Assembly (NCBI RefSeq): GCF_022846435.1
Contig: NZ_AP025627.1
Location: 2,576,001 to 2,640,000, forward strand
Length of the DNA stretch: 64,000 nt
Source of the DNA: Parageobacillus sp. KH3-4
GTDB taxonomy: Bacteria; Bacillota; Bacilli; Bacillales; Anoxybacillaceae
Direction: 5' to 3'
The translations under genes were made by a program, and so were the position numbers. The notes beneath the pieces were generated by a model. The model saw only the letters and a program-made list of their open reading frames with translations, had not been told where the DNA came from and did not search any database. Positions 48,643 to 57,846 of the stretch are shown in pieces. Numbering within the stretch: the first letter of the stretch is position 1; each line of letters begins with the position of its first letter.

Positions 48643-48684
48643 GGATGCGCAGGGCACTAGCCGGCGGCTAGTACCCTCCCCCCT
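48643..48684 (-). promoter_or_regulatory. swrD ribosome-binding region with hairpin spacer
   Basis: In the direction of translation this reads AAAGGGGGGAGG, then a stem GGGTACTAGCC with GGCTAGTGCCC (3-base loop, 48652-48676), then TGCGCATCC and the swrD ATG. If the hairpin forms, the Shine-Dalgarno is brought to about 9 bases from the start codon. If it melts, the spacing is too long. Confidence 0.6.
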
Positions 48685-48687
48685 TTA

Positions 48688-49494
48688 CTATTTCTTCAAG
48701 TTGACAAGCTCTTGCAAAATTTCATCGGATGTTGTAATAATGCGCGTATTCGCTTGGAAACCGCGCTGCGCGACGATCATTTCCGTAAACTCTTCGGCAA
48801 GGTCGACGTTGGACATTTCAAGAGCGCCGGCGACGATCGTGCCAATGCCATTAGCGCCAGGATCACCTATATTTGCTGCTCCAGAGTTGGCTGTCGGTCT
48901 GAAAAGGTTGTCCCCCACCTTTTCTAACCCTTCATTATTAGAAAATTTTGCTAGTTGGATTTTACCTGCCGTCTGTAATTGTCCGTTTGCATCTACGTAG
49001 CTGACGGTTCCATCCGTCCCGATACTAACGCTTTGCGCAGTTACAGGAATTCCGATGCGTCCGCTTGTACCAAGTAAATAGCGTCCGTCAGCACTGACGA
49101 TATATCTGTTAGTACCATCTCCAGCATCTAAGTAAAAATTACCTGCTCTTGTGTATAATCGATTGGTTCCATTTGCATCTTCTAGGACGAAAAATCCGTC
49201 GCCAGAAATCGCCAAATCTAGCGGGCGCCCTGTCGGTTGCGTGCTTCCTTGCGTATGGACGGTATCAATGGCTGCTAGCTGCATTCCTAAACCAACTTGC
49301 TTCGGGTTTACTCCGCCACGATTTGCTGTCGGGCCGCTTGCCCCCGCGATTTGCTGGCTCACTAAATCTTTAAAAATCGTTCTTCCTTTTTTAAATCCAT
49401 ACGTATTGACATTGGCGATGTTGTTTCCGATGACATCCAACTTTACTTGGAAGTTTTTCATCGCGCTAATTCCCGAATACATGGAACGAAGCAT
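48688..49494 (-). CDS. flgE: Flagellar hook protein FlgE (FlgG-like)
   Basis: This 268-residue protein has the rod/hook N-terminal motif (SGISAMKNFQVKLDVIGNNI, ANVNTYGFKK) and the C-terminal SNVDLAEEFTEMIVAQRGFQ. Bacillus hook proteins are short and resemble FlgG, and older annotations call this gene flgG. Position after flgD supports the hook role, with FlgD as cap. It is secreted by the type III apparatus without a cleaved signal. Confidence 0.94.
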   Translation of the reverse strand: MLRSMYSGISAMKNFQVKLDVIGNNIANVNTYGFKKGRTIFKDLVSQQIAGASGPTANRGGVNPKQVGLGMQLAAIDTVHTQGSTQPTGRPLDLAISGDGFFVLEDANGTNRLYTRAGNFYLDAGDGTNRYIVSADGRYLLGTSGRIGIPVTAQSVSIGTDGTVSYVDANGQLQTAGKIQLAKFSNNEGLEKVGDNLFRPTANSGAANIGDPGANGIGTIVAGALEMSNVDLAEEFTEMIVAQRGFQANTRIITTSDEILQELVNLKK

Positions 49495-49514
49495 TGCAAT
49501 CCTCTCCCTTTCAT

Positions 49515-49940
49515 TTATTTAGATTCTACTTTCATAACAAGGCTCGCATCGATTGTTGCGCCGTTATCCAATTCTAGAAAAATTTGATTATCTTTTTGCG
49601 ACACCGATTTCACGATCCCGCTTTTCGTGTTTCCCTCTTCTTGCCAATACACATTTTTGCCGATCCATTCACTGTAGCGAAGCAGCGCTTGATTATTTTG
49701 CGTTTGCATCAACTGCTCGAACATGCTTGAAATATTGATCATTTGTTCTAGAGTAGAAAAATTGGCCATTTGCGCGATAAACTCTTTATCTTCCATCGGG
49801 TTTAACGGATCTTGGTTTTGCAATTGGGCAAGCAAAATTTTCAAAAAATCGTCTTTTCCTAATATTTGATTTCCGGTTTTCCGTTCGGGCGGATTATAAT
49901 TCTCCAACAGCAAGCTTGGATCAATTCCATTTGTTGTCAC
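49515..49940 (-). CDS. flgD: Flagellar hook cap protein FlgD
   Basis: This 141-residue protein is the hook assembly scaffold. The N-terminal conserved region [20 protein letters not shown], followed by [20 protein letters not shown], is the FlgD signature. It is the short Bacillus form that lacks the long C-terminal FnIII-like part of enteric FlgD. It lies between fliK and flgE. Confidence 0.95.
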   Translation of the reverse strand: MTTNGIDPSLLLENYNPPERKTGNQILGKDDFLKILLAQLQNQDPLNPMEDKEFIAQMANFSTLEQMINISSMFEQLMQTQNNQALLRYSEWIGKNVYWQEEGNTKSGIVKSVSQKDNQIFLELDNGATIDASLVMKVESK

Positions 49941-49951
49941 GGCTTCCCCTC

Positions 49952-51271
49952 CTACACTTCCGTATCGATTATTTCTGTCATAAACTTGTCATGGAAAGAT
50001 TGTTTCTTTGCTTTTTCTTCCTTTCGCTGCTGGCGCTCCTTTTGTTCATGTCCGCGTTCTTCTTGATAAAATGCAGGCATGTAGCGATCTTGCGCCAATG
50101 CGTTCCACTTTTCAACCGTTATATTTTCCGTTGACAAAGCGTGATAAAGCTGCGGCAAATTTGCATCCAAAAGCTCTTTTGCCGAATCTGTCGATGCAAT
50201 CAGCTTTGCCGTCAACATTCCATGTTCCCGCATAATTTTGACGGTCAATGTTCCTAAATGTTCGGGATAAAGGCGAATGACAAGTTGTGCATTTCCATTT
50301 TGGAAACGAGTAAACCGGCTTGATTGGATAATATTTGTTAATTGTTGGAGAAATGAGCCATTGGCTTTTTTGTCAACAACAATAACCGGCGCGTTCTCTT
50401 GTGATACAACGGTATTTCCGTTTGGCAACGACACATTAAACAACGTCATGCCGCTATTTTTCTGTTTTTCTATGTTTTCAGCATCCGCTACATTGCCCAA
50501 CGACAAATCAAAGCTTTTACTGAAAACGGACGGAGATGAAGGCAAAAACCGATTTTGCAACATCCCTGTTTTAATACTGTTACTAGAAACTTTTGCGCTT
50601 TTTTCTTCTTGTCTATTCAATCTCTCCAGCGTTTCTCGCAAAAGCGTTTGTATATCGATGATCTGTTCTTTTCTTTCTGACCCGTTTTGCAGCAAAGGAT
50701 GCATATCAGCATCAAGAAAAGAGTACAAACGAGATGATGACTCGCCATTAATCACATTGCTTATTTGTTCTGTGAGTGCGTGTTTGTCTATTTGCTTGAT
50801 AAACTGGACAAACGCGTCGCTATCAAAAAGGGAAAGCAAGCGTGACGGCAATTCATCATTAATAACGTTGCTTACTTGTTTCATGAGCATGTCTTTGTCC
50901 ATTTGCCTGATGAACCGCGCCATCGCTTCATTATTTGCAACAGCTTGCCCTATTGGGCGGCTAGGAAAAGCAGAAGAATCATCCATCTGATTCGCCTCTT
51001 GCATGTTGTTCCATATGAAAAGGAGAAAAAGAAGCCATTCCTCTATCGCCATTTGGCCTGTTGCATCTTCCTGTTGTTTCGATGGCTCGGAAACACTCCC
51101 ACGAGAAACGAGAACGTTTCCTTCCTCATTTTTTGTATTCGTTCCCATGATCGTTAGCAGCTGCTGGAACGGACTTGTTTCTCCGTTTCCCGCCGCTGAT
51201 TTCGCGGCCGCTTCTTTTGGCGGTCCTACCATTTGTTGAATGAACGGTTGATAGCTAGTCCCAATTTTCAC
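49952..51271 (-). CDS. fliK: Flagellar hook-length control protein FliK
   Basis: This 439-residue molecular ruler is variable in its first 300 residues and has the conserved Flg_hook C-terminal domain ([20 protein letters not shown], near 330). Residues about 119-153 and 156-189 are two copies of one block ([10 protein letters not shown] and [27 protein letters not shown] and [17 protein letters not shown]). The duplication would add length to the ruler. It overlaps ylxF by four bases. Confidence 0.92.
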   Translation of the reverse strand: MKIGTSYQPFIQQMVGPPKEAAAKSAAGNGETSPFQQLLTIMGTNTKNEEGNVLVSRGSVSEPSKQQEDATGQMAIEEWLLFLLFIWNNMQEANQMDDSSAFPSRPIGQAVANNEAMARFIRQMDKDMLMKQVSNVINDELPSRLLSLFDSDAFVQFIKQIDKHALTEQISNVINGESSSRLYSFLDADMHPLLQNGSERKEQIIDIQTLLRETLERLNRQEEKSAKVSSNSIKTGMLQNRFLPSSPSVFSKSFDLSLGNVADAENIEKQKNSGMTLFNVSLPNGNTVVSQENAPVIVVDKKANGSFLQQLTNIIQSSRFTRFQNGNAQLVIRLYPEHLGTLTVKIMREHGMLTAKLIASTDSAKELLDANLPQLYHALSTENITVEKWNALAQDRYMPAFYQEERGHEQKERQQRKEEKAKKQSFHDKFMTEIIDTEV

Positions 51272-51909
51272 CTTGCCGCCTCCTCAACGGGTGGATTTTC
51301 TTTAGCGCGTTGTGCTAGCATCGATGTGTATTTTGCCGCATCATCAGGTGACATGTTTTCTAAAATCGCCGCCGCTTTCTCGCTGTCTAATGAGGATAAG
51401 ATCGCCAACACTTCGCTTTCAGGCATTTTGGCCAAAATCATTGCAGCGTTTTTCTCCGACATCGTTTCATACATTCGCGCAACGTCTTCCATCGTTGGTG
51501 CTGGTGCTTGCGCATTGGCTCCTCCTGCCGTTTCAGCGGCTGATAATTCCTCGTGTAAGCTGTCGACTTCTGTTTTTAGATCATCTACTTCCTGCTGTTT
51601 CGTGGCTAGTTCATTTTCCAATTTTTTGATTTCTTTCTGCTGTTTCGCGATGATTTTGTTTTTCTCTTCGATTGTTTTTCCGAATTCTTTTTTCCATTCG
51701 CTCTTGGCTTTTTGCACATCTACATATTGTGAAACAACCGGAATGTCTTTGCTATGCTTTTTCACCGCGTCAAAAACGTTGATCCCGGCAATTGCCATAA
51801 TGACAAAGGCCAACGCTGCCGCAAACAATGTTGGAATGACGATGATAAACAAAAACCATTGGAGTTTGCTTCCTTTTTTTTCTTTCTCCATTTCTTGATT
51901 TTCTGCCAT
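51268..51909 (-). CDS. ylxF: YlxF, MotE-like membrane protein with MgtE-N domain
   Basis: This 213-residue protein has one membrane helix (about 17-40), a long coiled coil (about 65-120) and a C-terminal MgtE N-domain-like helical repeat (EDVARMYETMSEKNAAMILA). It resembles MotE-type proteins of the flagellar operon; in Bacillus its role is not settled. I start at MAENQEMEKE, 6 bases after fliJ. An in-frame start 18 codons earlier lies within fliJ. Confidence 0.9.
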   Translation of the reverse strand: MAENQEMEKEKKGSKLQWFLFIIVIPTLFAAALAFVIMAIAGINVFDAVKKHSKDIPVVSQYVDVQKAKSEWKKEFGKTIEEKNKIIAKQQKEIKKLENELATKQQEVDDLKTEVDSLHEELSAAETAGGANAQAPAPTMEDVARMYETMSEKNAAMILAKMPESEVLAILSSLDSEKAAAILENMSPDDAAKYTSMLAQRAKENPPVEEAAR

Positions 51910-51914
51910 CTCTC

Positions 51915-52358
51915 CTAATCTCCCCGATGCACAAAACGTTGAATCGAAATTTCGTCCATCCATTTGTTTTCTGCAATTCTTTCCGCATCAACAACAGCTT
52001 GCATATATTTTTCTTTCATTTTTTCAAATTTTTTCACTTCTATATTAAGCTCTGTTAATTTTATTTGCTTGCGCTGCATTTGTTCCCTTGCTTGCATGAC
52101 CAGAAGCTGATAATGGCGGATCGTCCGTTCAAGATTGGAAATAAACTGCTGGAAATGACGAATTTCTTGAATCGGCAATCCTGCTTGAAGTTTTTGTTTA
52201 TGCATTTCTTCGTATTGTTCCTTTTGCTTAAGAAAATGGTATAATTTTTCCGCCACTTCCTGAAAACGCTGCACAGCTTCGGTGTATTCTCCCACTGCTT
52301 GCTTTTTCTCGTTTTCTTTCATTGTTAAAACTTTTTGCAACTTAAACACGTATCCCAT
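51915..52358 (-). CDS. fliJ: Flagellar export protein FliJ
   Basis: This 147-residue protein is almost entirely a two-helix coiled coil (FKLQKVLTMKENEKKQAVGE onward), as expected for FliJ, which fits into the FliI ATPase ring and couples it to FlhA. It follows fliI by 6 bases. Confidence 0.94.
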   Translation of the reverse strand: MGYVFKLQKVLTMKENEKKQAVGEYTEAVQRFQEVAEKLYHFLKQKEQYEEMHKQKLQAGLPIQEIRHFQQFISNLERTIRHYQLLVMQAREQMQRKQIKLTELNIEVKKFEKMKEKYMQAVVDAERIAENKWMDEISIQRFVHRGD

Positions 52359-52364
52359 CGTTTT

Positions 52365-53681
52365 TCACCCTGTATGCATTAAATGAATGAGCGTCTCAAT
52401 ACTTTCATCTTTTGTCACTTTCTCATCAATATCTTGTTTGCAAAAAGAAATGATTTCTGGGTAATAGCGAATCGCTTCATCAATTTCTTTTGACGATCCC
52501 CGCTTGTACGCCCCGATATTGATTAAGTCTTCCGAATTAATATAAGTGGATAGAAGCTGACGGAGCTTATCCGCCGCTTGCCGGTGCTCTGGAGAAATAA
52601 TGTGATTCATCACGCGGCTGACGCTTTTTAATACGTTAATCGCCGGATACTGCCCTTTATTGGCCAAACTGCGTTCAAGGACGAAATGTCCGTCCAAAAT
52701 GCCGCGCACTGTATCGGCGATCGGCTCGTTCATATCGTCGCCGTCGACAAGCACCGTATAAAACGCGGTGATCGTACCGTAAGCGTTCGTTCCTGTGCGT
52801 TCCAGCAGTTTCGGCAATATCGCAAACACGGACGGTGTATATCCTTTTGTTGTCGGCGGCTCGCCGATCGCCAGTCCAATTTCCCGCTGTGCCATCGCAA
52901 CGCGCGTGACCGAGTCCATCATAAACATGACATCCATCCCTTGGTCGCGGAAATACTCGGCAATCGCCGTGGCGGTGTATGCTCCTTTTACCCGCATCAG
53001 CGCTGGCTGATCGGAAGTCGCAACAACAACGATGGAGCGCGCCAAACCTTCGGGGCCGAGGTCTCGTTCGATGAATTCACGAACTTCGCGCCCACGCTCA
53101 CCGATCAACGCGATAACGTTGATGTCTGCGTTCGTATGGCGTGCAATCATTCCCATCAATGTGCTTTTTCCAACTCCTGAACCAGCGAAAATTCCGACAC
53201 GCTGCCCTTTGCCAACCGTCAGCAAACTGTCAATGACGCGCACGCCAACTTCGATCGGTTCGCTGATCGGCGGTCTTGCGAGTGGATTAGGTGGATTGCG
53301 CTCAATCGAAATTGGCTGCAATCCTTTCGACAACGGACTGCCATCGAGAGGATAGCCGAGCGGATCAAGCACTTTTCCGATTAGTGGAAAACCAACGCGA
53401 ATTTGTAACGGTTTTCCAGTCGCTTCGACGATGCATCCCGGTGAAATATGTTGAACGGTAGAAAACGGCATTAACAATACATGCTGCTCTTTAAATCCAA
53501 CGACTTCTGCTGCAATCCTTTGTTTTTGCTTTCCGCTTCCGGTATGAATATAGCAAATATCGCCGACCGAGCTTTCCGGTCCTTTCGCTTCAATCATTAA
53601 ACCAATAACCCGCGAAACTTTGCCAAACCGTTTATATGAATCAATCGTATCGATTTCGTCAAGAAGAGTTTGCCAATTCAG
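52365..53681 (-). CDS. fliI: Flagellum-specific ATPase FliI, probable CTG start
   Basis: This ATPase energises flagellar protein export. Walker A is in FAGSGVGKSTLMG and Walker B in VMFMMDSVTR. The first in-frame ATG (53597) would give 410 residues and cut off conserved N-terminal sequence. Reading upstream in frame gives IDSYKRFGKVSRVIGLMIEA, which matches FliI N-termini, but no ATG, GTG or TTG occurs before the stop at 53697-53699. A CTG at 53681 lies 9 bases after AGGAGG and gives 438 residues, the usual length. I therefore annotate a CTG start. The gene overlaps fliH. Confidence 0.9.
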   Translation of the reverse strand: MNWQTLLDEIDTIDSYKRFGKVSRVIGLMIEAKGPESSVGDICYIHTGSGKQKQRIAAEVVGFKEQHVLLMPFSTVQHISPGCIVEATGKPLQIRVGFPLIGKVLDPLGYPLDGSPLSKGLQPISIERNPPNPLARPPISEPIEVGVRVIDSLLTVGKGQRVGIFAGSGVGKSTLMGMIARHTNADINVIALIGERGREVREFIERDLGPEGLARSIVVVATSDQPALMRVKGAYTATAIAEYFRDQGMDVMFMMDSVTRVAMAQREIGLAIGEPPTTKGYTPSVFAILPKLLERTGTNAYGTITAFYTVLVDGDDMNEPIADTVRGILDGHFVLERSLANKGQYPAINVLKSVSRVMNHIISPEHRQAADKLRQLLSTYINSEDLINIGAYKRGSSKEIDEAIRYYPEIISFCKQDIDEKVTKDESIETLIHLMHTG

Positions 53682-54435
53682 CGGACATTCCCTCCTTCAT
53701 CCGTTCGAACAGCTTTTCTTTTATTTGCTCTAGCTGCGTATCAACGCTTGCGTCGATGCGACCGAACGGAGTTTCAATGATGCAACTATGTTCTTCCAGC
53801 TGTTCATCTGGATGAATGAACACATCCGCTTCATGATGAAATAACGCTTTTAGCTCTTCTTTTCGCCTCACGATCGTTTCATAAGAAAGCGGATGAACGT
53901 AAATCGTCACTTCTGATTGTTCGCGAACTTCTTTTATCGCCCGTTTTACTAGTGATAAAAAATTATCGTGATTTTCCGCCAATTTTTCACCAATAATGCG
54001 CTCCGCAACTTTTATTCCGATGCGGAGGACCGTCTCAGCCGATGCGTTGATTTGTTCGTAAAATTGAACATTCGCGGCCTCCGTAATGTGCCGAGCCTGT
54101 TCAATCAGCTCACGGTAACGATGTAGCGCTTCTTCTTTCCCTTGCTGAAATCCGTCTTTATACCCTTCTTCGCGCGCTGATTGAATGAGCTGCTCCTTTT
54201 CGATTTGCCACGCTTCCCGTTCTTTTTGCAATTGCTGTTGAATCGATTCATAATATTGTTCCGCTTCCCGCTTGATTTGTTCTGCCTCATGTTTGGCATG
54301 TTCAATCGCCGCTTCATGATTTTTTTGCTGCTCGTCTGGCGCGGTTGGCTGCTCAAAAACAAAGCGTTTAATTTCGATCATTTTTTTGCCAGCGCGATTG
54401 GTTTCCGTAAATGGCGCTTTAATGACGTTAGACAA
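53659..54435 (-). CDS. fliH: Flagellar assembly protein FliH
   Basis: This 258-residue regulator of FliI has a long Gln/Glu-rich coiled coil (about 25-90) and a conserved C-terminal ATPase-stator-like domain (IGIKVAERIIGEKLAENHDN). I prefer the TTG giving (M)SNVIKAPF: a GGGGGAG signal sits 9 bases from it, but directly abuts the ATG three codons earlier (54444). Its start overlaps the end of fliG, and its end overlaps fliI. Confidence 0.93.
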   Translation of the reverse strand: MSNVIKAPFTETNRAGKKMIEIKRFVFEQPTAPDEQQKNHEAAIEHAKHEAEQIKREAEQYYESIQQQLQKEREAWQIEKEQLIQSAREEGYKDGFQQGKEEALHRYRELIEQARHITEAANVQFYEQINASAETVLRIGIKVAERIIGEKLAENHDNFLSLVKRAIKEVREQSEVTIYVHPLSYETIVRRKEELKALFHHEADVFIHPDEQLEEHSCIIETPFGRIDASVDTQLEQIKEKLFERMKEGMSAELANSS

Positions 54436-55447
54436 TAATATCATCTCCCCCACCGCGAGCAATCACAATTTCTCCCGCTTCTTCCAAGCGGCGAATCACC
54501 GAGACAATCCGTGACTGCGCCTCTTCAACATCACGTAGCCGAACAGGTCCGGTGAATTCCATCTCTTCTTTCAATGTCTCTGCCATGCGCGTTGACATGT
54601 TGCGAAACACCACTTCTTTTACTTCGTCGCTTGCTACTTTGAGCGCTAACACTAAATCGTTGTTGTCGACTTCGCGAATCACGCGCTGAATCGAGCGATT
54701 ATCAAGAGTGACAATATCTTCGAAGACAAACATCCGTTTTTTGATTTCTTCCGCAAGTTCAGGATCTTGAATTTCAAGGGCATCGAGAATCGTACGTTCC
54801 GTGCTGCGGTCAACCTGATTTAACACTTCAACAACGGTTTCAACACCGCCAGTTTGTGTATAATCTTGCACAACCGTTGCCGATAGTTTTCGTTCCAAAA
54901 TTTGCTCCACTTCATTAATGATCTCAGGCGATGTGCTATCCATTAACGCGATGCGTCTGGCGATATCCGCCTGCATTTCTTGCGGTAAAGCCGATAAAAT
55001 TTGCCCTGCTTGCGCCGGTTCCAGATAAGAAAGGATAAGGGCAATCGTCTGCGGATGTTCGTTTTGAATAAAGTTTAATATTTGCGCAGGATCAGCTTTA
55101 CGGGCGAAATCGAACGGTCGCACCATCAAGGCGGACGTTAGCCGGTTGATAATATTCATCGCTTTCTCCGGACCGAGCGCTTTTTCAAGCACTTCCTTTG
55201 CATAGGCGATTCCGCCTTGTTCGATATAATCTTGCGCCAGCGCGATTTGATGAAATTCTTCCATCACTTCTTCTTTTTCATCTGCTCCCACTTGACGCAT
55301 TCGCGAAATTTCTAAAGTTAGCTTTTCAATTTCTTCTTCCGATAAATGTTTATAAACGGAGGCGGATACATCTGGGCCAAGGGAAATAAGAAGGATCGCC
55401 GCTTTTTGTCTCCCCGTCAGCCCGCTTTGTTTTCCCTGTTTTTCCAT
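54428..55447 (-). CDS. fliG: Flagellar motor switch protein FliG
   Basis: This 339-residue rotor protein has the N-terminal FliF-binding domain (LTGRQKAAILLISLGPDVSA), the middle domain with the EHPQ motif (FIQNEHPQTIALILSYL) and the C-terminal torque helix with charged residues (RSIQRVIREVDNNDLVLALK). It lies between fliF and fliH, as in all Bacilli. Confidence 0.97.
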   Translation of the reverse strand: MEKQGKQSGLTGRQKAAILLISLGPDVSASVYKHLSEEEIEKLTLEISRMRQVGADEKEEVMEEFHQIALAQDYIEQGGIAYAKEVLEKALGPEKAMNIINRLTSALMVRPFDFARKADPAQILNFIQNEHPQTIALILSYLEPAQAGQILSALPQEMQADIARRIALMDSTSPEIINEVEQILERKLSATVVQDYTQTGGVETVVEVLNQVDRSTERTILDALEIQDPELAEEIKKRMFVFEDIVTLDNRSIQRVIREVDNNDLVLALKVASDEVKEVVFRNMSTRMAETLKEEMEFTGPVRLRDVEEAQSRIVSVIRRLEEAGEIVIARGGGDDIIV

Positions 55448-55459
55448 TTTCCGTTCCTC

Positions 55460-57043
55460 CTACTCTTCCGATAGCCATGTTCGCAACAGCTTTGCAAATT
55501 CATCCGGCTTTTCTTTTGCTAATTTTTCTAACTGTTTGCGACGCATAGTCGATTCTGTTTCTTGCTCTTCGTGAATATCCGGAATTTCTTGAACCGTTGG
55601 CTGCTCCAAAATTTCTTCCTCTTCTTCCTCATCATCCTTGCGTCCGCGCCACCATAAGATGAGCAATGCGATAAGAAGAACGAGGCCGATTCCGCCAACG
55701 ATATACACCCACATTGGAATCGCAGGTTTCGGTTCCTCAAATTTCGCTTTTCCGTTAAACTTTTGTACAGACACGACGACGCGATTTTGAATATCCTGAT
55801 CGGTTAATGTTTGACCATATTGTTTGTCAATCGACGTTCTGACAATCGTTCCTAATATTTTTTGAATATCGTCGATCGTTTGCTGCGGCAGAGAGTTTGG
55901 ATCTTTCGGATCCGGCGGCTCCACCATCACTTGGATGCCTAAATCACGAATTTTATATGGACTTTCGACGATATGCTTTTTAATCCGATTCACTTCGTTA
56001 TTGATCGTTTCCTCGGTCCGCTCATAATTTCCATTTGCTCCGTTTGCCCCAGCCTGATAGCTTGGCACTTCGTTTGTCCCTGTGCCAACTGTGCCGCCTG
56101 GTGGCACACCATTTCCAGAGTAAGTTTCTTTAATGCGCTGCACGCTGACGGCAATGCCTTCGTTATTTTTCTCATCAACTGGAGCAACAAGGTTTTCTTC
56201 TCGTTTTTCTTGCGTAAAATCAATATCAGCTGTCACCGAAACAGCTACTTTATCTTGTCCCATCATCGTTCCCAACATTCGCTGCACTTGCTGTTGAATG
56301 TCGCGCTCAATTTGTTTTTTCATTTCCTGCTGTGCGGCAAACGTTGTGCCTGTCGAATTTTTTTCATCATTTTTCAGATCAAAATACTCAAAAAACTGGT
56401 TCATAATGACGATATTATCTGTAGGAAGGTTAGGAACACTTTTGGAAACGAGATGATATAGCGCCTTGATTTGCTGGTCACTAAATTGGTATCCCGGTTT
56501 CGTTTTCAGCACGATCGATGCTGAAGCTTCCCCTTGATCATCGGACGCAAACACGCTCGGCTGTGGAAGATTAATCATTACTTTGGCGTCTTCCACGCCG
56601 TCAATGCTTTTAATTAAATTTGCCAGTTCGTTTTGCATTGCCTCGAGTTTGACGACATTAAACTCATTATCCGTCATTCCGAAGCTTGCGTTTTTCCCAA
56701 AGAAAGAATAGTCGATCACGCCGCTATTCGGAATTCCTTCCGCCGCTAACTCAACTTTCAACGAATCTGCCAACTCTTTCGGCACTTTAATCGTCGTGCC
56801 GTTATCGGCTACTTCCGATTTAATTTTCCGCTGATCGAGCGTCGCTTTAATTTGCCCCGCTTCCTGCGGCGTTAAGTTGCTATATAGCGGCACCATTTCC
56901 GTCCTTGTCACAAAAAATACGGTAGCGCCGATAATCATCAGGAGAAGGGCAAGGCTAGCAATAGCGATCCATTTTTGTTTTTTTGTTCTTTCTTTCCAAA
57001 ATAAAGTAAATCGATTTAGCCATTTTTTTAGTTTGTCGTTCAT
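55460..57043 (-). CDS. fliF: Flagellar MS-ring protein FliF
   Basis: This 527-residue protein forms the MS ring. Two membrane helices (about 26-46 and 443-463) flank ring-building motifs (YSNLTPQEAGQIKATLDQRK near 75) and a long extracytoplasmic part. The C-terminal cytoplasmic tail (acidic stretch, then KPDEFAKLLRTWLSEE) binds FliG. It follows fliE by 33 bases. Confidence 0.97.
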   Translation of the reverse strand: MNDKLKKWLNRFTLFWKERTKKQKWIAIASLALLLMIIGATVFFVTRTEMVPLYSNLTPQEAGQIKATLDQRKIKSEVADNGTTIKVPKELADSLKVELAAEGIPNSGVIDYSFFGKNASFGMTDNEFNVVKLEAMQNELANLIKSIDGVEDAKVMINLPQPSVFASDDQGEASASIVLKTKPGYQFSDQQIKALYHLVSKSVPNLPTDNIVIMNQFFEYFDLKNDEKNSTGTTFAAQQEMKKQIERDIQQQVQRMLGTMMGQDKVAVSVTADIDFTQEKREENLVAPVDEKNNEGIAVSVQRIKETYSGNGVPPGGTVGTGTNEVPSYQAGANGANGNYERTEETINNEVNRIKKHIVESPYKIRDLGIQVMVEPPDPKDPNSLPQQTIDDIQKILGTIVRTSIDKQYGQTLTDQDIQNRVVVSVQKFNGKAKFEEPKPAIPMWVYIVGGIGLVLLIALLILWWRGRKDDEEEEEEILEQPTVQEIPDIHEEQETESTMRRKQLEKLAKEKPDEFAKLLRTWLSEE

Positions 57044-57076
57044 ACTATTCCCCCGATTATTTCACAGTCGATATTG

Positions 57077-57376
57077 CTATATTTGCATTCGCATCATTTC
57101 TTGATACGCTTCAATCACTTTGTTGCGCACTTCCAACGCAAGCTGCAAAGAAATGCTTGCTTTTTGCGCCGCAATCATTACTTGATGCAAATCGACATTT
57201 TCGCCTTTCACCAATTTTTCCGTCAGCTGATCAGCCTGTATTTGTTGCTCGTTTACTTTATTTAGCGCGTCTTTTAAAAAGGCGGAGAACTCCTTTTGCG
57301 CATCAGCCGGTTTTACCGCTTGTGAAACCGCATTTGCCGTCCCTGAAAACAATGAGCGATCAATTCCTTGTATCAT
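57077..57376 (-). CDS. fliE: Flagellar rod/MS-ring junction protein FliE
   Basis: This 99-residue protein links the MS ring to the rod. The C-terminal conserved region VDLHQVMIAAQKASISLQLA, then EVRNKVIEAYQEMMRMQI, is the family signature. AAAGGAG lies 9 bases upstream of the ATG. It lies between flgC and fliF. Confidence 0.95.
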   Translation of the reverse strand: MIQGIDRSLFSGTANAVSQAVKPADAQKEFSAFLKDALNKVNEQQIQADQLTEKLVKGENVDLHQVMIAAQKASISLQLALEVRNKVIEAYQEMMRMQI

Positions 57377-57390
57377 TGCTCATATCTCCT

Positions 57391-57843
57391 TTATTTTCCA
57401 ATTTCTAATGCTTTCATTAACATTCCTTTTGTTGCGTTAAAAACAGTGACATTTGCTTCATATGACCGCGTAGCGCTCATTAAATCGACCATTTCCTTCA
57501 ACGGATCGACGTTAGGAAGGCGGACATATCCGTTGCGGTCCGCGTCAGGATGAGAAGGATCGTAAACAAGTTTGAAAGGAGTTTGATCTTCGACAATTTT
57601 TGTGACTTGGACCCCGTCGCCAACAGAAGCGCGGCCGTTCATTGCAGCCTGCAAATATGTAGAAAACCCTTCCTGACGTGGCTCCATGACGACCAATTTG
57701 CGCCGGTACGGCTCCCATTGTCCATTGACAAATCGAGCGCGCGTCGTATCAACGTTAGCCATATTGGAGGAAACCACATCCATGCGCAACCGCTGTGCCG
57801 TAAGCGCAGATGCCGTTATATCTAAATTTTGGAAAATAGACAT
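57391..57843 (-). CDS. flgC: Flagellar rod protein FlgC
   Basis: This 150-residue proximal rod protein has the rod signature near its N-terminus (ITASALTAQRLRMDVVSSNM, ANVDTTRAR) and the C-terminal LMSATRSYEANVTVFNATKG. It is exported without a signal peptide. It begins 3 bases after flgB. Confidence 0.96.
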   Translation of the reverse strand: MSIFQNLDITASALTAQRLRMDVVSSNMANVDTTRARFVNGQWEPYRRKLVVMEPRQEGFSTYLQAAMNGRASVGDGVQVTKIVEDQTPFKLVYDPSHPDADRNGYVRLPNVDPLKEMVDLMSATRSYEANVTVFNATKGMLMKALEIGK

Positions 57844-57846
57844 TCG

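Noticed and set aside
48688-49494. Calling this gene flgG (distal rod)
   Set aside because: Its sequence is FlgG-like and short, but in Bacillus the gene after flgD encodes the hook protein, now named FlgE. I use that name and note the older one.
53595-53597. ATG at 53597 as the fliI start
   Set aside because: It would remove conserved FliI residues (YKRFGKVSRVIGL) and has no ribosome-binding site. The upstream CTG with AGGAGG is preferred.
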